Positions 1-8,618 of a stretch of 40,947 bases of DNA are shown here, piece by piece. The DNA is from an uncultured Opitutales bacterium. Its GTDB lineage: Bacteria > Verrucomicrobiota > Verrucomicrobiia > Opitutales > Intestinicryptomonadaceae. The stretch spans positions 1 to 40,947 of the forward strand of contig CALXLX010000020.1 of the NCBI GenBank assembly GCA_944389315.1. Direction: 5' to 3'. The stretch's first letter is position 1, and each line of letters begins with the position of its first letter. A program made the position numbers and the translations under genes. Below the pieces are notes generated by a model. The model was not told the DNA's origin, did not search any database, and was given only the letters and a program-made list of their open reading frames with translations.

Positions 1-1519
1 GATAATAGGCGACATATTTGCGTACACCTCCAAGAATATGCCCAAGTTCAACAGCATATCCATCTCCGGCTACCACATGCAGGAGGCCGGCGCCACGGCC
101 GACTTGGAGATGGCCTACACGCTTGCCGACGGCCTGGAATATTTGCGCGAGGGCGTCAAGGCGGGTTTGGGTGTCGACAAGTTTGCTCCGCGCCTTAGCT
201 TCTTCTGGGCGATAGGCAAGAACTACTTCATGGAAGTGGCCAAGATGCGCGCGGCGAGAATGCTTTGGGCAAAGATTGTAAAGGGCTTCGACCCGCAGGA
301 TCCTAAGAGCTTGGCGCTGCGTACGCACTCTCAGACGAGCGGCTGGTCTTTGACGGAGCAGGATCCGTTCAACAACGTGACGCGCACGGCCATAGAGGCC
401 ATGGGCGCGGCTTTGGGCCACACCCAGAGCCTGCACACCAACGCTTTGGACGAGGCCATAGCCCTTCCGACGGACTTCTCCGCCCGCATAGCCCGCAACA
501 CCCAGCTGTATCTGCAGAGCGAGACGGGCATATGCAACGTCATAGACCCGTGGGGCGGCTCCTACTATGTGGAGAGCCTGACCCAGGCGCTGGCGCGCCG
601 CGCATGGGCGCACATTCAGGAGGCGGAGAGCTTCGGAGGCATGACCAAGGCCATAGAGGCGGGTCTGCCCAAGCAGAGGATAGAGGAGGCTTCGGCCCGC
701 AGGCAGGCGCGCATAGATTCCGGCCGCGAGACTATCGTCGGCCTTACCAAGTACCGCTTGGACAAGGAGGAGGCTCTCGACATTCTCGAGATAGACAACT
801 CCGCGGTGCGCAACGCGCAAATTAAGAAGCTTGAGACACTCCGCAAGAACCGCGACAACACGAAGGTCCGCCAGATCCTCGAGGAGATCACCAATGTCGC
901 AGCCAGCGGCAAGGGCAATTTGCTGGAGCTTTCTGTGGAGGCGGCGAAGGCGCGCGCGTCTTTGGGAGAAATTTCCGACGCATGCGAGAAGGTCTTCGGC
1001 AGGTACAAGGCCACTATACGCTCCATCAGCGGAGTGTACGGCGCGGAATACAAAAAGGGAGGCAAGCACAACATGGAGATTCTCGAGGAAGTCGATAAGG
1101 AAATTAAGGCTTTTGAAGCCCGCGAGGGCCGCAGGCCGCGCATACTCGTCGCAAAGATGGGCCAGGACGGCCACGACAGAGGCGCGAAGGTCGTGTCCAC
1201 GGCCTATGCGGACATGGGATTTGACGTTGACATAGGCCCGCTCTTCCAGACTCCCGAGGAGACCGCGAAGATGGCCGTTGAAAACGACGTGCATGTAGTT
1301 GCCATGAGCTCTCTTGCAGCAGGCCACAAGACTCTGCTTCCGCAGCTTGTAGAGGAGCTTAAGAAGCTCGGCAGAGACGATATAATGGTTGTGGCAGGCG
1401 GCGTTATTCCCGTGCAGGATTACGACTTCCTCTACAAGCACGGCGCAAGCGCAATCTTCGGGCCCGGCACGGTAATTCCCGAGGCCGCCCTCAAGATGCT
1501 CAAACTTCTCAACGCCTAA
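1..1519 (+). CDS. mutB: Methylmalonyl-CoA mutase large subunit, 3' part
   Basis: This is the C-terminal part of adenosylcobalamin-dependent methylmalonyl-CoA mutase, which interconverts (R)-methylmalonyl-CoA and succinyl-CoA in propionate metabolism. The reading frame is open from the first full codon at base 2, so the start lies outside the window; 505 residues are visible of a family length of roughly 700. The first residues ([20 protein letters not shown]) belong to the TIM-barrel substrate domain. The C-terminal B12-binding domain starts with [10 protein letters not shown], which contains the DxHxxG motif whose His is the lower cobalt ligand; a later GG (VAGGVIP) and the final GPGTVIP complete the Rossmann-like fold. 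A strong hairpin terminator follows at once, so the gene ends its transcript; the small subunit, if present, would lie upstream. Isoleucine is almost always ATA here. The identity is certain; the symbol mutB rather than scpA or mcmA is convention. Confidence 0.96.
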   Translation, partial: IIGDIFAYTSKNMPKFNSISISGYHMQEAGATADLEMAYTLADGLEYLREGVKAGLGVDKFAPRLSFFWAIGKNYFMEVAKMRAARMLWAKIVKGFDPQDPKSLALRTHSQTSGWSLTEQDPFNNVTRTAIEAMGAALGHTQSLHTNALDEAIALPTDFSARIARNTQLYLQSETGICNVIDPWGGSYYVESLTQALARRAWAHIQEAESFGGMTKAIEAGLPKQRIEEASARRQARIDSGRETIVGLTKYRLDKEEALDILEIDNSAVRNAQIKKLETLRKNRDNTKVRQILEEITNVAASGKGNLLELSVEAAKARASLGEISDACEKVFGRYKATIRSISGVYGAEYKKGGKHNMEILEEVDKEIKAFEAREGRRPRILVAKMGQDGHDRGAKVVSTAYADMGFDVDIGPLFQTPEETAKMAVENDVHVVAMSSLAAGHKTLLPQLVEELKKLGRDDIMVVAGGVIPVQDYDFLYKHGASAIFGPGTVIPEAALKMLKLLNA

Positions 1520-1560
1520 GTTCTTAACATAACTATTGCGCGGCTGCGCATGTAAAACAA

Positions 1561-1596
1561 AGCCCCCGCCGGGAAATCTTCCGCGGGGGCTTTTTT
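1561..1596 (+). terminator. Rho-independent terminator of the mutase gene
   Basis: A 9-bp perfect stem (AGCCCCCGC, 1561-1569, with GCGGGGGCT, 1583-1591) is followed by a run of six T. It lies about 40 bases after the mutase stop codon and is a textbook intrinsic terminator. Confidence 0.93.
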
Positions 1597-1670
1597 GCGT
1601 TTGCCGTATTTTTGCTTTAGCTGCCTTACAGCGGCAAAAATTTTATCTTTGCAGTGCTTTTTCGGCAGCA

Positions 1671-1704
1671 TTTTGCCGCATAGAGAAAGCTCTATGCGGC
1701 AAAA
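1671..1704. repeat. Perfect 15-bp inverted repeat with 4-nt loop
   Basis: TTTTGCCGCATAGAG (1671-1685) is followed by AAAG and the exact reverse complement (1690-1704). A further GCGGCAAAA copy sits about 40 bases upstream, near 1631. The hairpin lies between the convergent ends of the mutase gene and the minus-strand symporter. It lacks a clean T-tract on either strand, although TTTTTT follows six bases later on the plus strand. It may be a back-up bidirectional terminator or a REP-like palindromic unit. Confidence 0.6.
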
Positions 1705-1797
1705 GGGCGTTTTTTGAATTTGCCCGAGCTTTCTTGGGCGCTTGCCCATTGCCCGCTGGCGGGGACGCTTTGACTGTCGCGCAAAAATGGGGCAACG

Positions 1798-3078
1798 TCA
1801 GTCTTTGTAAACGGGAAAATTCTCGCTTTTGGCTATCCACACGGCGGCGCAGGTGTCTCCGTAGACGTTTACGCTTGTTCGCATCATGTCGAGAATTCTG
1901 TCTGTCATCCAAATTACGCCAATAGCCTCCGGTGGTATGCCCACAACCCCCATTATGAGCACTATCGCCACAAGGCTTGCGGACGGTATGCCAGCAACGC
2001 CTATGGAAGTCAGCAGGGCAAGCACCATTATCCCAAACTGCATCGCCAAGCCGAGCGGCTCTCCGCCCGCGGACACGTATAGCTGCGATATAAACATCAC
2101 CGCCGCGCATTCGTAAAGGGCGCTTCCGTTCATGTTGACGGTGGCTCCCAAAGGCACCGTGAAGCCCGATATGTTCTTTGGAACCCCCGCGGAGTTTTCC
2201 ACGCACTCGAGCGTAACCGGAAGCGCCGCCACGCTCGACGACGTTGAAAACGATGTGAGTATTGACGGCGTCATTGCCTTTAGATGCGCTATGGGGGAAA
2301 TGCCCCTTATGCGCAGTATAAAAGACATCACCACAAACATGTGCAGCGCAAGCGCCAGGCACACCGTTATAAAAAACATTAAGACCGGCGCAATTACGTC
2401 TCCTCCGGCCCTCATGCAAACGGGCGCCGTAAGCCCGAACACCCCTATGGGCAGCAGGCGCATGACAGCCCCTGTAATTTTCTCAAAGAGCGCGTTGAAG
2501 GCGTTTAAAAAATCCTTTAGTATGTGGGCCTGCTTTTCCGGCAAAAGGTTTACGAAGACTCCTATGCAGATCGCAAAAATTATAAGCCCCAGCAGCTGGG
2601 TATTGTCGGCCGCCGCCTGGATTATGTTCGGCGGGAACATTCTCAGGACAAACTCCGACAAATCGAATTTTCCCGCCTTTATCTGTGGAGCCGCGCTGGC
2701 GGCATCTCCGAGTATGCCCTTCGCCGTTTCCGCAGACACGCTTCCCGGGCTTATTAAATTTACAAGAAGCAGCGTCACCATTATCGCCGCGACGCCCGTT
2801 GCAAGATAGAAAACCACCGTCTTTACGCCTATCCTCAGAAAACGCCTTCCGCCTCCGAGGCTCATGCTGCCGCATACTACGCTCGTAAACACCAGGGGCA
2901 CGACTATCATGGAAAGTATCCTCATAAAGAGCTTTCCTATGAAGGAAAACAGCCCTTCTGCGCCCTCGCCGAAAGGGGTCTTGTCGAGCCCCGTCTGCCT
3001 CATAAAAACGGCAACGGCAATCGCCAAAACAAGGGCGATTGCCACCTGCCAGTGCAGTTTATTTAAGAATTTTCTCAT
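1798..3078 (-). CDS. Dicarboxylate/amino acid:cation symporter (DAACS)
   Basis: This is an inner-membrane secondary transporter of the DAACS/SLC1 family (GltP/DctA type), taking up glutamate, aspartate or C4-dicarboxylates with Na+ or H+. The 426-residue length fits the family. Visible signatures are the serine-rich hairpin tip (TSFSTSSSVAALPVTLECVE), the transmembrane segment 7 motif in the form NMNGS (NMDGT in the archetype), and the C-terminal segment 8 motif SVNVYGDTCAAVWIAKSE. Several hydrophobic helices are evident, starting with WQVAIALVLAIAVAVFM near the N-terminus. The frame stays open upstream, but the ATG at 3078 puts the start just before the first helix and directly downstream of a promoter-like box. 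The protein is monocistronic, converging on the mutase gene. The NMDGT-to-NMNGS change leaves the exact substrate open. Confidence 0.9.
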   Translation of the reverse strand: MRKFLNKLHWQVAIALVLAIAVAVFMRQTGLDKTPFGEGAEGLFSFIGKLFMRILSMIVVPLVFTSVVCGSMSLGGGRRFLRIGVKTVVFYLATGVAAIMVTLLLVNLISPGSVSAETAKGILGDAASAAPQIKAGKFDLSEFVLRMFPPNIIQAAADNTQLLGLIIFAICIGVFVNLLPEKQAHILKDFLNAFNALFEKITGAVMRLLPIGVFGLTAPVCMRAGGDVIAPVLMFFITVCLALALHMFVVMSFILRIRGISPIAHLKAMTPSILTSFSTSSSVAALPVTLECVENSAGVPKNISGFTVPLGATVNMNGSALYECAAVMFISQLYVSAGGEPLGLAMQFGIMVLALLTSIGVAGIPSASLVAIVLIMGVVGIPPEAIGVIWMTDRILDMMRTSVNVYGDTCAAVWIAKSENFPVYKD

Positions 3079-3096
3079 CGGGAAACTTTTCGGGTA

Positions 3097-3125
3097 AAGA
3101 TATTTGCCCAAGTTTAGATGCGCAA
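3097..3125 (-). promoter_or_regulatory. Putative promoter of the symporter gene
   Basis: Read on the minus strand, TTGCGC (3125-3120), a 17-base spacer and TATCTT (3102-3097) form a sigma-70-like pair. The expected transcription start is about 12 bases before the ATG at 3078. The TATCTTTAC context recurs upstream of other genes in the window. The rest of the gap, 3126-3361, shows nothing further that I can support. Confidence 0.5.
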
Positions 3126-3361
3126 CAAAATCTTTTTCCCCCCGGAGTTTTTTATTAAAAAGGATTTTTCCCTTAGATGAGGAAAGGGCAATAAGAGGCG
3201 TATTCTTCCAATTTGAAAATTTAAGAGCGCAAAAGACGGGGTTTAACAATTCCGAAAACAAAAAATCCTTCAGGAATAAATCCTATTAACCTCCTAAGAA
3301 CCCCCGAGTCAGGATAACGCAGTGCCGGCTTCAAACTTATCCACGCGCGGCTTAATATGAT

Positions 3362-5128
3362 TTATTGCACGTTGTATTGGTGTACAAAAAGCTCAGGCTT
3401 TACGTTTTGTATGCGGCTTAATGCCTCGGCAAGGCCGCCGTATCTGGCGCGGGCAAGCCATACGTTGGCAAATTCCGCGGCTATGAGCTTTAAATTTCTG
3501 CGCGCATTTGAGCTTTTGGTGTAAGGGTCGTTCTTGGCGCGGTTTATTGCAAAGGCGGTCATGTCCAAGCCGAGCTTTGCCTCGGCTATGCATATCTTGC
3601 CGTCGGGACTTTTCGGCGCGCACTGGGAAAGCTCCCGCAAAGCGGCCGCCCAAGTCTGCTCCATATAGTCCAGCGCAATGGAGTTTGCGTCCGAACGCAG
3701 CGCGTCTATTTCGGAATCCTCCGCAAAGAAAAGCTTGTGGTGGTAGCTCCTCAAATTCCTTGCCGGGTCTATCCTGCCCATTTCCATTATGGCCGCGGCC
3801 AGCTTTCCGGTTGCGTCGCGGAACATGAGCTTGCTCATGCCCTCGGCAAGCTTATTTGGCTCAAGCCTTGTCTGCGCCCCCCATGAGGCGCTTGCCGCGC
3901 ACAGCAAGGCCGGATACATCGCGCAATATGGCTGGTGGTTGCCGCCGTCCCCCCAGTTTGTGAGCATAAGCCCCTCTGCGCCGTGCCTCTTGGCCGCTTC
4001 TGCGGCTTCCGCTATGTTTTTTACGGCGGTCTCAAGCCTTATGCCAAAGCTGTTCCATGTGTTGCTGCCCGGGGCTACAAGATAGTTTAGCCCGAGAGAC
4101 GAAAGATAGGAGCAATCCTCGTCAAAAGTCGTGTCGTAGTCGTACCCCCAAAGTATGGGAGAGGCGTTTGAACCCAGCTTTGCGGCGTATGAGGGCTCTT
4201 TCATTATAACATCCGCCCAGAAGTACATCTTCTTGCCGTATTTTCTGCAAAGCTCGCCAAGCCCGAGCAGGTATTTTAAATATACCGCGTATTTGCCGTG
4301 CTTTGCAACCTCTGCGGAGCTTCTGCCCATGCCAAGCTCCCAAGGCTCGTCGCACCCGACGTTGAATTTGCCGGAAGTGAAATTAGGAAGCAAATCCGCA
4401 TATAGGCCGTCCATAAATTCCAGCGCGGCCTCGTCGGGATAAAGGGTGGTGGGAAATTTCCTTACTGTCCCAAGCGGATCTACAAAGGGCGCCTTGCTCT
4501 CCGCCAAATATTGAAACTCCGGATACCTGAGCCAGCGCTCCATGTGCCCCAGGCTATTTTGGTTTGCCACAAGCTCTATGCCGGCAGCCCTGCAGAGCCC
4601 GTCGAGCATGCGATATTCTGCGGGCGTCATGGGCGAAGCCCCCGCCCAGACTATCTCGCGGCCCTTGTACGCGAAAGTATGCTCCGTGTACAGCTCGAGG
4701 CGGTTGAACTTAAAGAGCGCAAGCATGTCTACAAGGAAGCCCAAAGTCTGCATGGTCGGCACCTTGCAGCGGCTGATGTCGAGCATGAAGCCCCTCGTGG
4801 AAAGATCGGGCCAATCGGATATCTCAAGATAGGGCAGGCCCAAGCCGCCCGACTGCATCGCTATCTGCCTTAAAGTCTGAAGCGCAAGTTTCGCGCCCCT
4901 TGCGCTTCCGGCAAAAATCGAAATGCCGAAGTCCCCTATGGAAAGATTGTACTGCTGCTCCTTGAGGCTATCGTCCGGGCATACGCACACAAGGTTCTCG
5001 CCCGAGGGCATTCCGTCTTTGTCGCAGGAGAACTTCGCCTTGCTCCACGGCAGATACCCGTTGCCGAACTTGCATTTTTTCGGCTCGGGAATCAGCAAAA
5101 TAGGCTTAACTTCTCCTGCGCTTTCCAT
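3362..5128 (-). CDS. GH20 glycosidase, HexD-like beta-N-acetylhexosaminidase
   Basis: This is a family 20 glycoside hydrolase of the hexosaminidase D-like type, expected to remove terminal N-acetylhexosamine residues. The N-terminal alpha/beta GH20b-like region spans about residues 1-105. The catalytic TIM barrel starts at RGFMLDISR (about 112). LELYTEHTFAYKG (about 144) matches the LYTEDT segment of HexD-like enzymes, and the catalytic Asp-Glu pair is D260-E261 in VGCDEPWELG. No signal peptide is visible, so a cytoplasmic or imported-oligosaccharide substrate is likely, as for other signal-less GH20 proteins. The start codon is six bases after the DUF1015 stop, with AAGAGAG overlapping that stop as ribosome site, so the two genes are probably cotranscribed. 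Length is 588 residues. The family is firm; the substrate is inferred. Confidence 0.85.
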   Translation of the reverse strand: MESAGEVKPILLIPEPKKCKFGNGYLPWSKAKFSCDKDGMPSGENLVCVCPDDSLKEQQYNLSIGDFGISIFAGSARGAKLALQTLRQIAMQSGGLGLPYLEISDWPDLSTRGFMLDISRCKVPTMQTLGFLVDMLALFKFNRLELYTEHTFAYKGREIVWAGASPMTPAEYRMLDGLCRAAGIELVANQNSLGHMERWLRYPEFQYLAESKAPFVDPLGTVRKFPTTLYPDEAALEFMDGLYADLLPNFTSGKFNVGCDEPWELGMGRSSAEVAKHGKYAVYLKYLLGLGELCRKYGKKMYFWADVIMKEPSYAAKLGSNASPILWGYDYDTTFDEDCSYLSSLGLNYLVAPGSNTWNSFGIRLETAVKNIAEAAEAAKRHGAEGLMLTNWGDGGNHQPYCAMYPALLCAASASWGAQTRLEPNKLAEGMSKLMFRDATGKLAAAIMEMGRIDPARNLRSYHHKLFFAEDSEIDALRSDANSIALDYMEQTWAAALRELSQCAPKSPDGKICIAEAKLGLDMTAFAINRAKNDPYTKSSNARRNLKLIAAEFANVWLARARYGGLAEALSRIQNVKPELFVHQYNVQ

Positions 5129-5134
5129 GCTCTC

Positions 5135-6361
5135 TTAGAAGGTGTGTACAAACAGGCCCGAACGTAGCTTTGGCTCAAACCAAGTGCTCTTGGGAGGCAT
5201 TATCTGGCCTGCGTCGGCTATGTCCATAAGCTGCTTTACGGTTACGGGGTGCATGGAAAATGCAACCGCCGCCTTGCCGGAATCTACAAGCCTCTCAAGC
5301 TCGGCAGTTCCCTTTATGCCGCCGACAAAGTCTATGCGCTCGTCCGTGCGGGGGTCTCCTATTGCAAGAATGGGCGAGAGCACCCTCTCCTGCAACAAGG
5401 ATACGTCCAACCCGCGTACAGCGTCGAGGCCGTCGGTATTGCCGAACTTCAGCGTGTACCAGTTCTTTCCAAGATACATGGACACTTCCTTCGGCCTGCG
5501 CGGCTCCTTGCAGCCGTCCTTTGCAACCTCGCAGACTTTTGAGAGCTTTTCCAAAAACTCCGCCTCCGTATTGCCGTTTAAATCCTTAACAACCCTGTTG
5601 TATGGCAGTATGTGAAGCTGCCCGGCGGGGAATATCACGGATAAAAACCAGTTGTAGTCCTCCTCGCCCGTATGCGCGGGATTGGCCGCCTTGAGGTCTC
5701 TGGCGCAGCGCGCGTTGCTGGCGCTGCGGTGGTGCCCGTCGGCGACGTAGGCGCAGTCTATATTGCGGAAAATCTCGCCTATCTTCTCAAGAAGGGCGTC
5801 GTCGGAAATCTTCCATACGCTGTGGCGTATGCCGTCGTCGGCGACGAAGTCAAACAAGGCGTCTGAGTCCTTCTTATCCTCGACAATCTTGTCCAACTCT
5901 GTGCCGTCCTTGACGGTCAAGAATACGGGGCCCGTGTTTACGCGCAGGGTCTTTGTGAGATTGTAGCGGTCGTCCTCCTTGGCCTTGCGGGTCTTTTCGT
6001 GCTTCTTTATAACGTCGGCGTCGTAATCCTCCGCCGAGCAAGTGGCAACCAGGCCGGTCTGGGAGAAGGGGCCCATCTGCTGCCTATATAGATACATGCA
6101 GGGCTTGTCCTCCCTGACAAGATGCCCGCCGTCGACGAGCTTCTGGAAATTTTCCTTGGCATGCAAATACACCTCCTGAGAGTACGGATCTGTGCCGGCC
6201 GGCAGCTCAAGCTCGGAGCGCACCACGCGCATAAAACTCAGGGGCTTGCCCTCGGCCTGCTGGCAGGCCTGCTCAAAATTTACCACGTCGTAGGGCAGGC
6301 TGGCTATGTCCTTGGCCTCTGACGGAATGGGTCTTAAACCTTTGAAAGCTTTAATTTTCAT
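5135..6361 (-). CDS. DUF1015 family protein
   Basis: This is a DUF1015 (COG4198) protein of unknown biochemical role. The N-terminus (IKAFKGLRPIPSEAKDIASL, then PYDVV) is the family hallmark, and YVADGHHRSASNARCARDLK in the middle (about residues 210-230) is the second conserved block, with two adjacent His. In other bacteria this family often sits beside serine-biosynthesis genes; here its partner is the GH20 gene just downstream. Two upstream in-frame Met codons exist (up to 6382), but the ATG at 6361 leaves GGAG ten bases before it and gives the usual N-terminus. Length is 408 residues. It is probably the first gene of a two-gene unit. The family assignment is secure and function unknown. 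Confidence 0.88.
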   Translation of the reverse strand: MKIKAFKGLRPIPSEAKDIASLPYDVVNFEQACQQAEGKPLSFMRVVRSELELPAGTDPYSQEVYLHAKENFQKLVDGGHLVREDKPCMYLYRQQMGPFSQTGLVATCSAEDYDADVIKKHEKTRKAKEDDRYNLTKTLRVNTGPVFLTVKDGTELDKIVEDKKDSDALFDFVADDGIRHSVWKISDDALLEKIGEIFRNIDCAYVADGHHRSASNARCARDLKAANPAHTGEEDYNWFLSVIFPAGQLHILPYNRVVKDLNGNTEAEFLEKLSKVCEVAKDGCKEPRRPKEVSMYLGKNWYTLKFGNTDGLDAVRGLDVSLLQERVLSPILAIGDPRTDERIDFVGGIKGTAELERLVDSGKAAVAFSMHPVTVKQLMDIADAGQIMPPKSTWFEPKLRSGLFVHTF

Positions 6362-6450
6362 ATAGAAATACTCCATACACAAATCCGCCGTTTTTGCAAG
6401 GCATCAATGAGCATTTTATGTGCTTGCCGCCCCGGAGGAGGCTCCAAATT

Positions 6451-6461
6451 TATATCTTTAC
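6451..6461 (+). promoter_or_regulatory. Putative -10 region of ispA
   Basis: TATATCTTTAC lies 15-33 bases before the possible starts of ispA. It matches the TATCTTTA(C/G) box seen before the symporter, the thioesterase and lptB. A clear -35 element was not found; TTGCCG at 6424 is too far for a standard spacer. Confidence 0.35.
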
Positions 6462-6493
6462 AAAACGCGTATTAAGTGCAACTGTGTAAACTT

Positions 6494-7387
6494 ATGACCA
6501 AGGACGAATTTAAGCGGCTCCTCGACGAAAAACGCAAGAAGGTCGAGGAAGCGATAGATGTATATCTTCCCAAGGCGGACACGCGCCCGCACATAGTTCA
6601 CGAAGCCATGCTCTACAGCATGAAGGTGGGCGGAAAGCGTCTGAGGCCCATATTGCTTATGGCCGCTTACGAGCTCTTCCCCTCGGAGCTCGACCCCATG
6701 CCCGCATGTGTGGCGATAGAGTCTTTGCACACCTATTCGCTCATTCACGACGATCTTCCCTGCATGGACAATTCCGACCTAAGGCGCGGAGTTCCAACCT
6801 GCCACAAGAAGTTTGACGAGCCCATCGCCCTTCTTGCCGGAGACGCCCTCCTTACTCACGCCCTTTGGCTCTTGGCCGACGCCTATAAGGCGCACCCGCA
6901 GGTTGCCGCAGATTTGGTTTGCGACTTGGGGGACGCTGCGTCGAGCAGAAAGCTCATAGGAGGCCAGGTGGAGGACATACTTGGCGAGCGCGAGGGCAAG
7001 ATGACTGTCGACAGGCTCAATTTCATACACGCAAACAAGACAGCCGCGCTGATAACCTCGGCGGTTACGATGGGCGTAAGGCTCTCGAGCGGCTGCAATG
7101 CCCAGAGGCTCGAGGCGGCGCGCCAGATAGGTGCGAAGGTCGGTTTGGCCTTCCAGGTGATAGACGACATTTTGGACGCTACAAGCGACGCAAAAACAAT
7201 GGGCAAGCCCGTCGGGCTCGACGAGCGCAACGAGAAGATGACCTATGTGAGCCTCTACGGCATAGACGAGTCGCGCAAGATTGCAGAAAAGCTCAGCCGC
7301 GAGGCGGTGGAGCTTTGCGGCGCGTTGAGCGAATCGGCCGACTTTTTCAAGGCTCTTATAGAATACATGCAAAACAGAATTTATTAA
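6494..7387 (+). CDS. ispA: Polyprenyl (farnesyl/geranylgeranyl) diphosphate synthase
   Basis: This short-chain trans-prenyltransferase condenses IPP with allylic diphosphates to make farnesyl or geranylgeranyl diphosphate for quinones and the undecaprenyl carrier. Landmarks are KVGGKRLRPIL (IPP binding), the first aspartate-rich motif in IHDDLPCMDNSDLRRG (DDxxxxD), KT near ANKTAALI, and the second motif FQVIDDILD. The insertion between the Asp of the first motif (DDLPCMD) is typical of bacterial IspA-type enzymes. A GTG at 6476 would add six residues (MQLCKL); the ATG at 6494 begins with the more usual MTKDEF, but neither has a clear ribosome site. Length is 297 residues from the ATG. The fabV ribosome site overlaps its stop codon, so the two genes are likely cotranscribed. 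Product chain length cannot be fixed by eye. Confidence 0.92.
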   Translation: MTKDEFKRLLDEKRKKVEEAIDVYLPKADTRPHIVHEAMLYSMKVGGKRLRPILLMAAYELFPSELDPMPACVAIESLHTYSLIHDDLPCMDNSDLRRGVPTCHKKFDEPIALLAGDALLTHALWLLADAYKAHPQVAADLVCDLGDAASSRKLIGGQVEDILGEREGKMTVDRLNFIHANKTAALITSAVTMGVRLSSGCNAQRLEAARQIGAKVGLAFQVIDDILDATSDAKTMGKPVGLDERNEKMTYVSLYGIDESRKIAEKLSREAVELCGALSESADFFKALIEYMQNRIY

Positions 7388-7399
7388 GGAGATTTCATT

Positions 7400-8593
7400 A
7401 TGAAGATAACCCCACGCATAAAAGGCTTTATTTGTCTTACGGCGCATCCGGAGGGCTGCGCTAAGAATGTCGACGACGCGATAGCCTTCGTAAAGGCCAA
7501 GGGCGCCATAGAAAACGGGTGCAAGAGCGCGCTTATAATAGGTTCGTCCACGGGCTACGGGCTTGCCAGCAGGATATCCGCCGCCTTCGGTTGCGGCGCG
7601 GACACTGTGGGCGTGTTCTTCGAGCGCGGGCCGGACGTAGAGCGCGAAAGGCCTGCGAGCGCAGGGTGGTACAACACGGCTGCCTTTACGCGCCGCGCGC
7701 GCGAGGCCGGCCTTTACGCCGCAAACATAAACGGGGACGCCTTCTCCGACGAGATAAAGCAAAAGGCCATAGAAGCCATAAAAAAGAGCCCGCTGGGCAA
7801 GGTGGATTTGGTCGTTTACTCCCTCGCGTCTCCGCGCCGCACGGATCCCAAGACGGGGGAGGTCTACAAGAGCGTTTTAAAGACCGTGGGCAAGCCCTCG
7901 GTGAACAAGTCTTTGGATACCGACAAGGCCCAGATAGTGGAGGTTGAAGTTCCCGTTGCGACAGACAAGGAGATCTTCGACACCGTAAAAGTCATGGGCG
8001 GCGAGGATTGGAAACTTTGGATAGAGGCTCTCGACAAGGCCGGCGTTCTCGCGGAAGGCTGCACGAGCGTCGCGTATTCCTACATAGGGCCAGAGCTGAC
8101 CTATCCGATATACCGCGAGGGTTCCATAGGGCAGGCGAAGAAGGATCTCGAGCGCGCCGCCGAAGAGATAGACGCCCAGCTGAAGTTGCACAGAGGCAAG
8201 GCGTTTATTTCGGCGAACAAGGCTCTTGTCACGCAGGCAAGCAGCGCGATACCGGTGGTTCCGCTTTACATATCCATTCTCTACAAGGTGATGAAGGAAA
8301 AGGGCTGCCATGAGGACTGCACCGCTCAGATGCAGAGGCTCTTTGCCACGCAGCTGTACAACGACTCATTTGCGGATTTTGACGGCGAGGGGCGCGTTAG
8401 GATGGACAATTACGAGCTCTCGCCCGAGATTCAGAAGCAGGTATTTGAGATATGGCCAAAGGTGACTACGGAAAACCTCGGCGAACTCACTGATTTTGAA
8501 GGCTACAAGAAGGCGTTTTTGGGATTGTTCGGGTTCGGCGTAGAGGGCGTGGACTACGATAAGGATTCCGACATAAATGCGTCCATAGATTGA
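7400..8593 (+). CDS. fabV: Trans-2-enoyl-CoA/ACP reductase (NADH), FabV type
   Basis: FabV/TER reduces trans-2-enoyl-ACP or -CoA with NADH, the last step of each fatty-acid elongation cycle; in some anaerobes it acts in butyryl-CoA formation. The N-terminus (PRIKGFICLTAHPEGC) and the cofactor loop GSSTGYGLASRI (about residues 48-59) are family hallmarks. The active site Y-x8-K is Y238/K247 in YPIYREGSIGQAKKD. Length is 397 residues, standard for the family. AAGGAGA overlaps the ispA stop codon and lies seven bases before the ATG, a strong ribosome site that decides the start. FabV enzymes are insensitive or weakly sensitive to triclosan, unlike FabI. Whether the enzyme serves lipid synthesis or fermentation cannot be told from this window. 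Confidence 0.95.
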   Translation: MKITPRIKGFICLTAHPEGCAKNVDDAIAFVKAKGAIENGCKSALIIGSSTGYGLASRISAAFGCGADTVGVFFERGPDVERERPASAGWYNTAAFTRRAREAGLYAANINGDAFSDEIKQKAIEAIKKSPLGKVDLVVYSLASPRRTDPKTGEVYKSVLKTVGKPSVNKSLDTDKAQIVEVEVPVATDKEIFDTVKVMGGEDWKLWIEALDKAGVLAEGCTSVAYSYIGPELTYPIYREGSIGQAKKDLERAAEEIDAQLKLHRGKAFISANKALVTQASSAIPVVPLYISILYKVMKEKGCHEDCTAQMQRLFATQLYNDSFADFDGEGRVRMDNYELSPEIQKQVFEIWPKVTTENLGELTDFEGYKKAFLGLFGFGVEGVDYDKDSDINASID

Positions 8594-8618
8594 TTTTAAT
8601 AACAGAAGGAAAAAGCAG

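Noticed and set aside
3079..3361. A possible riboswitch or extended N-terminus upstream of the symporter
   Set aside because: The open frame upstream of 3078 encodes no conserved sequence, a promoter-like pair overlaps it, and no riboswitch fold was recognised.
6779..7762. Long open frame antisense to ispA/fabV
   Set aside because: It crosses the intergenic boundary of two well-supported sense genes and has no domain features.
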